Source: Bacillus sp. JCM 19041 (GTDB lineage Bacteria; Bacillota; Bacilli; Bacillales; Bacillaceae_D). Taken from it: DNA of 64,000 nucleotides. How positions within the stretch are numbered: position 1 is the stretch's first letter; each line of letters opens with the position of its first letter. The position numbers and the translations under genes were made by a program. The notes beneath the pieces were generated by a model, which did no database searches, was not told where the DNA came from, and saw only the letters and a list, made by a program, of their open reading frames with translations. The stretch covers positions 1-64,000 of the forward strand of contig BAXC01000004.1 in the NCBI GenBank assembly GCA_001310375.1. The letters run 5' to 3'. Positions 57,200-64,000 of this stretch are shown piece by piece.

Positions 57200-57300
57200 G
57201 AGCTCAGGATTCGGGTAGAGGAGCTCAGGATTACGAACAAGAACTCAGGGTCCTCAGTCAGAGACCCAGAATACGAAAGAGAAGCTCTGACTTCACTGAT
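57200..57300 (+). repeat. degenerate tandem array, 20-21 bp unit (GAGCTCAGGATTC type)
   Basis: Units start at 57200, 57221, 57241, 57261 and 57281. The first two are GAGCTCAGGATT- copies almost the same as those at 44698; later ones decay (GAACTCAGGG, GAGACCCAGA, GAAGCTCTGA) but keep the period. Confidence 0.78.
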
Positions 57301-57404
57301 CAAACCTTCCACATCTGGAAGCTCATTTGACGTTCTTTTCTTAACAATGTAATATATATGTTACATATGAAAGATATATTTTGCATTCTAATAAAGGTGA
57401 TTAA

Positions 57405-57602
57405 ATGAAAAACAACGTGAAAGCAGTTCGTAATGAAAGAGGGATGACGCAAGCACAGTTAGCGGAGAGGATCGAGGTGACACGACAAACAATTGGTTTG
57501 ATTGAAAAAGGTGAATATAATCCTAGCCTGCAGTTGTGTGTTGCACTTGCGAAAGCGCTTAATAAAACGTTAAATGATTTATTCTGGGAGGTAGATGAGT
57601 GA
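57405..57602 (+). CDS. small XRE/Cro-C1-type HTH regulator
   Basis: A 65-residue protein that is just the helix-turn-helix: VKAVRNERGMTQAQLAERIEVTRQTIGLIEKGEYNPSLQLCVALAKAL. It matches the YgzD/YozG-like short regulators usually paired with a small membrane protein. That partner follows with overlapping stop/start codons. AAAGGTG precedes the ATG. Likely represses its own operon. Confidence 0.9.
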   Translation: MKNNVKAVRNERGMTQAQLAERIEVTRQTIGLIEKGEYNPSLQLCVALAKALNKTLNDLFWEVDE

Positions 57603-58051
57603 TGAAATCGTGGATAAGCGTTTTTTTACCTAAAGATGAGTATAAAGAAAAAAAGATTTTGTTTTTTATTGCCGAAGGTTCGATGATCGCAATGCTAGGT
57701 TTAATCATGATGTTAATTGCCAGTTCTTTTGTAGATTTGTCCTTACAGGTCGTGTTGCTTGCCGCAGTTGCTTTGAATGCTGGATACATTACGGTCAAAT
57801 ATACAATCTCAGGGATGGAGTTCACAGATGTTGCCTCAAGAACATCGTTTAAACGAGAAGTGAAAGGGATTATATTCGGGACAATACGGTTTGCAATCAT
57901 CTTTTTTATTTTGCAGGTTCTTATGTTCAGGGGAGAGGAGTGGAGCACTCTTGTTGCTGTAGCGATTATAGCAGGAGTGTTTTGGTTCATGATAAGTTAT
58001 GTCTCGTTAAGAAGTTCATTTAAGAAAAATAAGAATCTACTTGATGAGTGA
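57602..58051 (+). CDS. small polytopic membrane protein co-encoded with XRE regulator
   Basis: A 149-residue protein with four hydrophobic helices (about residues 20-42, 47-66, 88-107 and 113-135) and charged ends. The start overlaps the XRE stop as TGATG, behind GGGAGG. Two-gene XRE-plus-four-helix-membrane-protein units are common in Firmicutes, but the function is unknown. Confidence 0.78.
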   Translation: MKSWISVFLPKDEYKEKKILFFIAEGSMIAMLGLIMMLIASSFVDLSLQVVLLAAVALNAGYITVKYTISGMEFTDVASRTSFKREVKGIIFGTIRFAIIFFILQVLMFRGEEWSTLVAVAIIAGVFWFMISYVSLRSSFKKNKNLLDE

Positions 58052-58228
58052 CCTCTAATGATAAGTGGTGTATGAGTTCTACTAAAGTATCTTCGCGCAT
58101 TCATTGCGCGTATGCTTCGATTTTACTATGATAGATGAGGAAGACGTTTGCATTTCAGTTCATACAAATGCACAAACTAAAGTATAAGATGTAAGATCAA
58201 ATTGACTAATTAATAAAGGAGACTGAAC

Positions 58229-58944
58229 ATGTCAGAACAAAAGCAGACAGCTCATATTAATCCAAAAGGTGGGGAGATTGCTGAGACGGTTTTACTTCCT
58301 GGTGATCCACTACGCGCAAAATTTATTGCTGATACATTTTTAGAAGACGTTACGCAATTCAATAGCTTCGTAATATGTTTGGTTATACAGGTACATATAA
58401 TGGCAAGCGTATTTCTGTCATGGGGACAGGCATGGGTATGCCGAGCATGGGGATTTACTCTTGGGAACTTATTAATATATTTGGAGTGAAGAACCTTATT
58501 CGTATCGGTTCTTGTGGAGCGCTTCAAGACAACTTAGATCTATACGACATTATTATCGGTATGGGTGCGTCATCAAACTCAAATTATGTGAGCCAGTACC
58601 ACTTGCCTGGTCACTACGCACCAATTGCTTCTTACTCATTGCTTGAGAAAGCGAAGAAAATTGCTGATGAAAAAGGACAAGAGGTACATGTAGGAAACAT
58701 TCTTTCCAGCGATACGTTTTATAGCGCTGATAAAGAAGCTGCTGGTAAATGGCGTGACATGGGCATCCTTGGAATTGAAATGGAAGCTGCTGCTCTTTAT
58801 ATGAATGCTGCAGAAGCGGGTGTTAACGCGCTTTGTATTCTAACGGTTAGTGACCATATCTTTAAGCAAGAAGAAACGACTTCAGAAGAGCGTGAAACAT
58901 CATTTACGAAAATGATGGAGATTGCGCTAGAGCTAGCTGAATAA
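58229..58944 (+). CDS. deoD: purine-nucleoside phosphorylase DeoD (one inferred frameshift)
   Basis: A hexameric-type phosphorylase of about 238 residues: [28 protein letters not shown] (phosphate-binding arginine) at the start, [35 protein letters not shown] and [17 protein letters not shown], with the catalytic aspartate in TVSDHIF. A missing G near 58367 hides [14 protein letters not shown]. It splits purine (deoxy)nucleosides with phosphate for salvage. AAAGGAGACTG precedes the ATG. Loss of such a core gene is unlikely, so the break is probably an error. Confidence 0.95.
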
Positions 58945-59035
58945 TTACATCAATCAACAAGCATGTTGTAATCAACAGGGTATAGGATACGCAAACCAAT
59001 CGAATCAACAGCCACCGTATCAAGGCTATCGTTAG
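58940..59035 (+). other. possible remnant of a Gln/Asn/Tyr-rich C-terminus
   Basis: Reading from 58940 gives a frame ending CCNQQGIGYANQSNQQ followed by PPYQGYR and a stop, with low-complexity Gln/Asn composition, but no start codon or ribosome binding site. It may be the tail of a lost protein or chance. Confidence 0.25.
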
Positions 59036-59068
59036 AAAAAGCGTCGTGCATATGACACGACGCTTTTT
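59036..59068. terminator. bidirectional terminator between deoD and yerO
   Basis: GCGTCGTG (59041-59048) pairs with CACGACGC (59056-59063), flanked by AAAAA and TTTTT, extending the stem to 13 pairs. Confidence 0.9.
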
Positions 59069-59077
59069 CTTAATTTG

Positions 59078-59956
59078 TTAAACCCCTAATAGTAAAGCCA
59101 ACTTATCACGTTCCAAGCGTAGTTCTTCTATATTTGAAAAAGCCGCAAGCATGCCTTGAAACACGACTTTCTTAGGTTCGACTTTTTCCAGTTCAGCTGC
59201 GAGTACTTGCAGTGCATCTTCGAGATCTGTCCGTGTTTCTGTAGGAAGAGTTAACGATGAAAGGATGTTTTTCATTCTTTCTAGCGATACTTCGATTTGT
59301 TCTCGTGCTGCCGGTACATCATTTGGGTTTTTCGCGAGTAACGTCTTGATCGCCTCTCTTGTTAGGAGAGGTGGCTCATTTCTATTTATGAGGCACGTGA
59401 AAAGGTCATCTAATCGTTGAATTAAAAAGTGCGCTAAATCATTAGCGGAAACGGAAAGATTGTTTAACATGATTATGTGGAAATAGGAATGCAACATCCC
59501 TTCTAAAATCACACTTCCGTCAACGATATACGGCTCGGCATCATTGCCGTAAATTCGCAGTAAATTCTTCTCGTGCCATAAATGAATTTCCTTTTTCTTT
59601 TCCCACATAAACCGTGCCATTTCTGGATTTGACGCAAGACCTTGTTCTTGAAATTGCATAATAATAAAGTCTCTATGACCTACAATTTCTCGAAACTGAA
59701 CTTCAAGTTGCTTTTTAAAAGACTCTTTTGCAGGCAACCCCTTTTCCTCGACGTCTGTAACTTTCTCCCTTAAACGGCCATAATAAAAACGGAAAATCGC
59801 TACGAGTAACTCGTCCTTCGAATGAAAATGCAGATAAAAAGCACCTTTTGATATGCCGCTTTCCTTAGCGATTTCTTGAATCGAGGTTGAGTGGAACCCT
59901 TTGCTTGCAAAAAGGCGCATGGCTGCCTCAATTAGTAATGTTCGCTTATCGTTCAT
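59078..59956 (-). CDS. yerO: TetR/AcrR regulator of the RND pump (YerO-like)
   Basis: A 292-residue TetR-type protein, long for the family (about 200). The DNA-binding domain is AAMRLFASKGFHSTSIQEIAKESGISKGAFYLHFHSKDELL, residues 11-50. The C-terminal extension contains RMKNILSSL and a coiled-coil-like end, EELRLERDKLALLL. Length and divergence from a SwrC-type pump match B. subtilis YerO, repressor of swrC/yerP. Two TetR-type palindromes lie in the intergenic region. Confidence 0.88.
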   Translation of the reverse strand: MNDKRTLLIEAAMRLFASKGFHSTSIQEIAKESGISKGAFYLHFHSKDELLVAIFRFYYGRLREKVTDVEEKGLPAKESFKKQLEVQFREIVGHRDFIIMQFQEQGLASNPEMARFMWEKKKEIHLWHEKNLLRIYGNDAEPYIVDGSVILEGMLHSYFHIIMLNNLSVSANDLAHFLIQRLDDLFTCLINRNEPPLLTREAIKTLLAKNPNDVPAAREQIEVSLERMKNILSSLTLPTETRTDLEDALQVLAAELEKVEPKKVVFQGMLAAFSNIEELRLERDKLALLLGV

Positions 59957-60026
59957 TCAAAACGCAGTCCTCTCCATTTATATATTTATAGCGTACCAGA
60001 TATTAATGAAAAACGATACTAATAAA

Positions 60027-60042
60027 ATGACCGAGTGGTCAT
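60027..60042. promoter_or_regulatory. TetR-type operator 1
   Basis: ATGACC-GAGT-GGTCAT, a perfect palindrome 71 bases upstream of the yerO start. Confidence 0.65.
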
Positions 60043-60118
60043 ATTGATAAAAATAGACACATTTACATAAGAAAAACCATTGAAATAAAGAGGTTAATTC
60101 GGTAGTATGAATTTATTG

Positions 60119-60132
60119 TGACTGGTCAGTCA
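60119..60132. promoter_or_regulatory. TetR-type operator 2
   Basis: TGACTG-GT-CAGTCA, a perfect palindrome just upstream of the ribosome binding site of the small gene at 60151. TGACTGNNCAGTCA-like sites are usual for TetR-regulated pumps. Confidence 0.7.
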
Positions 60133-60150
60133 GTTTGGAGGGGAGAGAGT

Positions 60151-60294
60151 GTGAAAACCATAGTGAATCGTTTTTTATGGGTACATACAGATAAGCCCAA
60201 TGAAAACAAACAAGACGTACAACCGTTAGAAGCTATTGCAGCACGTTTAAGAAAGCGCGGAGTTGATGCTACCGTGTGTCAGCGCCAAAATTAA
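60151..60294 (+). CDS. small protein upstream of swrC, 47 residues
   Basis: A GTG with TTGGAGGGGAG upstream opens a 47-codon gene: VNRFLWVHTDKPNENK near the start, then an amphipathic basic segment LEAIAARLRKRGVDATVCQRQN. It ends 16 bases before the pump start and shares its transcript. The strong ribosome binding site supports translation. Not recognised; it could be a leader peptide or a small pump partner. Confidence 0.55.
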   Translation: MKTIVNRFLWVHTDKPNENKQDVQPLEAIAARLRKRGVDATVCQRQN

Positions 60295-60310
60295 AATAGG
60301 GAGATATACA

Positions 60311-63300
60311 ATGAAATCAATCATTTCGTTTTCGATGAATAACAAGTTTGCGATTTGGCTATTAACCATTATTATCGCCGTCACAGGCATTTATGCTGGA
60401 ACAACAATGAATCAAGAGGTCATTCCTGATATTGATGCCCCTCTTGTTAGTGTGTCTGCTGTTTACCCCGGGGCAACACCTGAAGAAATTGCTGATGAGG
60501 TTTCCATTCCAATTGAACAAGCGATTGAGAATTTAGACGGAGTAGCGGTTGTTCAATCTTCGTCTTTCGAAAATTTTTCTTCGATTCAAATAGAGTATGA
60601 ATTTAGTAAGGACATGGACGAGGCTGAAATAGAAGTAAAAGACGCTGTTGAGAGCATTGAATTTACTGATGGTGTTGAAGTACCAACTGTTTCACGCCTT
60701 AGTTTTGGTGCGTTTCCAGTTCTTACACTAAGTGTTTCACAAGAAGGCAGGGATTTAGCTGAACTGACTGAAATGGTTGAGGACGAAATTGTTCCTTCTT
60801 TAGAAGGCCTTTCAGGGGTTGCTTCAGTAACTGCAACGGGTCAGGAAGCACAAGAAGTACAAATTACGTTTGATCAAGATGCACTTGCTGAAAACGGATT
60901 GACTGAAGAGATGGTCACTCAACTTTTGCAAGGTACTTCAATGCGGTTCCCTCTTGGGCTTTATACGTTTGAAGGTGCCGAACAGTCGGTTGTGATTGAC
61001 GGTCGCGCGACTACGCTTGATGACTTAAGATCTCTGCAACTACCAGTCATTCCAGATACGTCTGGCATGGAGGGGATGCCAGAAATGGTCCCACCTGGTG
61101 CTGATGGTGCGGGGGGAATGGAAGGTGCGCCTCCTCCTAGCGGCGACTTAGACGGTGAAGAATTTAGTTTAGATGAAATGCCACCGATGCAATTAGAGAC
61201 TGTAGCACTTGAAGATGTAGCGGATGTTGAGGTTATTACGGAATCAAGCTCGATCTCACGGACGAACGGCGAAACATCTATTGGCGTTGAAATTGTGAAG
61301 GCGTCAAATGCGAATACAGTAGAAGTAGCTGAAGCAGTAAAAGAAGCAATTACTGATTTTGAAGCGAATGGCACATCGATTTCAATTACGATGGATCAAG
61401 CTGAACCAATTCAAGAAGCAGTTGGAACAATGATTAGCAAAGCATTATTCGGAGCAATTTTTGCTATTTTGATTATCATGCTGTTTTTACGTAACATCAA
61501 ATCAACGATTATATCGGTCATCTCGATTCCGATTTCACTGTTTATCGCTCTAATTGCTCTGCAACAACTTGATATTACACTGAACTTAATGACGCTAGGT
61601 GCGATGACGGTCGCGATTGGTCGGGTTATAGATGACTCAATTGTTGTTGTTGAGAATATTTTTAGGCGGATGGGTTCGAAACAGGAGTCTTTGTCTGGAC
61701 GCGAGTTAATTCAAGACGCAACAAAAGAAGTGTTTAAGCCTATCCTTTCTTCAACCATTGTAACAAGTGCGGTTTTCCTCCCACTTGGGCTCGTTGAAGG
61801 CATGGTCGGAGAATTATTCCTCCCATTTGGATTAACGGTGATTTTTGCCTTGTTTGCATCGCTTTTAGTAGCGATAACAGTGGTGCCGATGATGGCTCAC
61901 TCAATGTTTAAAAAAGGTATCCCAAAAAAGCATGAGCACCACGAGGAAAAGCCAGGCAAATTAGCAGGTGCGTACCGTCGTCTACTCGTCTGGACGCTTA
62001 ACCATAAGTGGATTACGTCGTTAATTGCAGTTGCTTTGTTAGTTGGGAGCTTAATGCTCACACCATTTGTTGGCGTTAGTTTCCTGCCTGAAGAAGAAGA
62101 AAAAATGGTTTTTGCAACGTATTCCCCAAATGCAGGAACAACATTTGATGATGCAGAAGCGGATGTAGATGCAGCAGAAGCGGTACTACTAGATCGCGAA
62201 GGCATTGATACATTTCAATTTTCGCTCGGGGGTCAAAGCCCGATGCCAATGATGGCGTCAAGCGGCAATTCAGCGATCTTCTACATCTTGTATGATGATG
62301 ACTATGAAGGTTTTACGGCTGAAAAAGATGCAGTGATAGAGGATCTTGAAGCTGTAACGGAAAACGGGACATGGGCATCTCAAGATATTGCGACAGGTGG
62401 AATGGGATCAAGTGATTTCTCTGTTCGTGTCTATGGAGACTCTGAAGCAGAAATTGAACCAGTCGTAAATGAAGTAGCTAATTTAATGGCTGAATACGAA
62501 GATCTAGATGAACCAGAAACAACCATTTCCGATCGTTATGATGAATATACACTTTCTGTTGATCAGGAACAGTTAAGCGAACTTGGTTTAACGACTGCAC
62601 AACTAGGAATGGCTCTTTACTCTGTTGATAGCCATGACGCAATAACGACGGTTGTGGAAGATGGAGTAGACTTAGATGTAATCATTGCAACCGATGAAGA
62701 AGAGTATAGTAATATTGATGAATTAACGGATGTAACGGTTCAGACTCAATTCGGAACAGAGGTACCGATCTCGGATCTTGTAACAATTGAAGAAGGTACA
62801 ACTTCATCAACGATCACAAGACGAGAAGGTCAGGTTTATGCAGAAGCATCTGCCAAGATCTTGTCTGAAGATGTGTCTAGTGTATCGGCTGCTATTATGG
62901 ATGACGTTAATGAGTTAGAGCTTCCAGACGGTGTCACAACGCAAATTGGAGGCGTCACGGCTGATATTGAAGAATCGTTTACACAACTAGGTTTAGCGAT
63001 GCTAGCAGCAATTGCAATTGTCTACTTTGTCTTAGTTGTTACATTTGGCGGTGGCCTAGCTCCATTTGCGATCTTGTTCTCCTTGCCATTTATTGCAATC
63101 GGGTCGATTGTTGGCTTACTCATTGCAGGTGAGACGATTAGTATTTCGGTATTGATTGGTGTTCTGATGCTGATCGGAATTGTTGTCACAAATGCGATCG
63201 TTCTTATCGACCGCGTGATTCATAAAGAAAAAGAAGGACTCTCTACTCGAGAAGCGTTGCTTGAAGCGGGTACAACTCGTTTACGTCCGATCTTGATGAC

Positions 63301-63489
63301 GGCATTAGCTACAATTGGAGCGCTTCTACCACTTGCGTTTGGCTTAGAAGGTGGCGGCCTCATTTCGAAAGGCTTGGTATTACAGTAATCGGTGGTTTAA
63401 CAAGTTCGACATTGTTGACGCTTGTTATTGTACCGATTGTATATGAACTATTGATGGGCGTAAAAGCAAAAGTAGTACGAAAAGGATAA
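60311..63489 (+). CDS. swrC: SwrC/AcrB-family RND efflux transporter (one inferred frameshift)
   Basis: A protein of about 1,059 residues with RND architecture: an N-terminal helix (FAIWLLTIIIAVTGIYAG), periplasmic-like domains beginning VYPGATPEEIADEVSIPIEQAI, helix clusters near 380-560 including LGAMTVAIGRVIDDSIVVVENIFR (proton-relay aspartates), and a second cluster near the end (GVLMLIGIVVTNAIVLIDRVI). The first half contains an unusual Met/Pro/Gly-rich insert (SGMEGMPEMVPPGADG). A base missing near 63378 hides the tail ITVIGGLTSSTLLTLVIVPIVYELL. B. subtilis SwrC exports surfactin. AGGGAGAT precedes the ATG. Confidence 0.94.
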
Positions 63490-63496
63490 ATAGATA

Positions 63497-63535
63497 AAGC
63501 ATGCGTTCGGCCAAGTGCCGGACCATGCTTTTTTG
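63497..63535 (+). terminator. terminator of swrC
   Basis: AAGCATG pairs with CATGCTT and inner TTCGGC with GCCGGA (one wobble and a small bulge), then TTTTTGTTTTT. Bases to 63729 show no gene. Confidence 0.75.
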
Positions 63536-63729
63536 TTTTTAATTCAACTACCCGTCATTTAAGTGAAACAAGATAAAAAAGGAAGTTATAAGGTAGAGTT
63601 AACATAAAATGTAGAATGGAGTAACCGGATATTTTTTGAATATTTAAATTTATGTTTGTTAGGAATAAAATTAGAAGTTGTCATTCATTTTTAAAAGGAT
63701 AGACAAATCAATAATAAGGGGGTAAAGGG

Positions 63730-64000
63730 ATGGATATTAATCAGAAGACATATAATGTTAACGGGACATGCTACATAATAAGACCTGCCATTAATAAAGA
63801 TGCAAAAGATTTATCTAAAATCAGATTGCAGATTGATGGTGAAACACAAAATCTTGATAGAGAAAAAGGTGAAGCATTCATAGACGCACCTGGTTTTGAG
63901 CAATTGATTATAAAAGATTCGAAAGATAAGAGAAATCTTTTTTTTAGTTGCAATGGTTAACGAAAGCATTGTCAGATTTTCAAGATGTGAAGGAAATCTC
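63730..64000 (+). CDS. GNAT family acetyltransferase, 3-prime truncated by window end (one inferred frameshift)
   Basis: AAGGGGG precedes the ATG. The protein opens MDINQKTYNVNGTCYIIRPAINKDAKDLSKIRLQIDGETQNLDREKGE, a GNAT N-terminal strand-helix pattern (IRPA...DAKDLSKIR). An extra T in the eight-T run near 63941 breaks the frame; with seven Ts it continues NLFLVAMVNESIVRFSRCEGN to the edge of the window, matching the second GNAT strand. The rest lies outside. Substrate unknown. Confidence 0.7.

Noticed and set aside
60961..61374. 137-codon minus-strand reading frame
   Set aside because: Antisense shadow of the swrC-like gene; low-complexity Ser/Pro product.
1255..64000. Programmed ribosomal frameshifting as explanation of the many split genes
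   Set aside because: The sites share no slippery heptamer plus structure, need both +1 and -1 changes, and occur in families (DeoD, XylB, Mod) not known to use recoding.
1..64000. tRNA or rRNA genes
   Set aside because: No segment with tRNA cloverleaf features or conserved rRNA sequence was noticed on either strand.

Overview
The window is from a low-GC, endospore-forming Gram-positive bacterium of the Bacillaceae. The support is consensus Shine-Dalgarno sites, GTG/TTG starts, U-tailed hairpin terminators, a Rap-Phr cassette, a sporulenol-type cyclase (sqhC), CcpA (cre) boxes and a B. subtilis-like yerO-swrC pair. Acidic exported proteins and a dispersed GC-rich palindromic element recall alkaliphilic bacilli such as Shouchella/Alkalihalobacillus, but the genus is inference. 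No rRNA, tRNA, CRISPR array, prophage or complete insertion sequence was seen.

A sequence-quality problem dominates the reading. I infer about 39 single-base indels in 30 genes (about 32 missing and 7 extra bases), often in short homopolymers. Each repairs to a full-length family protein, so the genes are given below as whole coding regions. These are most likely assembly errors, not pseudogenes.

Layout. 1-3.5 kb: YeiH-type exporter, small membrane protein, Rossmann protein, lipoprotein hydrolase. 3.5-8.9 kb: a methyltransferase bracketed by two copies of a ~70-bp leader, then a type III restriction-modification system (mod-res). 9-12.5 kb: exported BNR-like protein, membrane protein, MazG, methyltransferase and nucleotidyltransferase genes. 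12.7-14.1 kb (minus): a Rap regulator with two Phr-like pheromone precursors. 14.4-18.5 kb: purine-rich ~21-bp repeats, then an ABC transporter. 18.6-24.9 kb: acetyltransferase, methyltransferase, GntP permease and unknowns. 25-31.7 kb: threonine synthase, DUF2500, and a DNA-repair group (AlkA, SPL-like radical SAM, AdaA-AdaB), RidA. 31.8-41.2 kb: a xylose regulon (xylA, xylB, mutarotase, polyol dehydrogenase, divergent xylR, ThuA and two Gfo/Idh/MocA genes) with two matching XylR-type operators. 41.3-47.4 kb: saccharopine-dehydrogenase-like, MocR/LysE pair, YvgK-ModA-ModB molybdate module. 47.4-53.9 kb: sqhC, Na/Ca exchanger, repetitive Q-A-x-G protein, scoAB, GNAT and GyrI-like proteins. 54-59 kb: UbiD-type decarboxylase, ring-cleaving dioxygenase with an MhqR-like operator on a consensus promoter, XRE pair, deoD. 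59-64 kb: TetR (YerO) and RND pump (SwrC) with two TetR-type palindromes, and an incomplete GNAT gene at the edge.

The observations most worth checking are the tandem Phr precursors with near-identical C-termini, three intergenic arrays sharing a ~20-21 bp period, the duplicated mod leader, and the dispersed palindromic element with 9-bp terminal inverted repeats.
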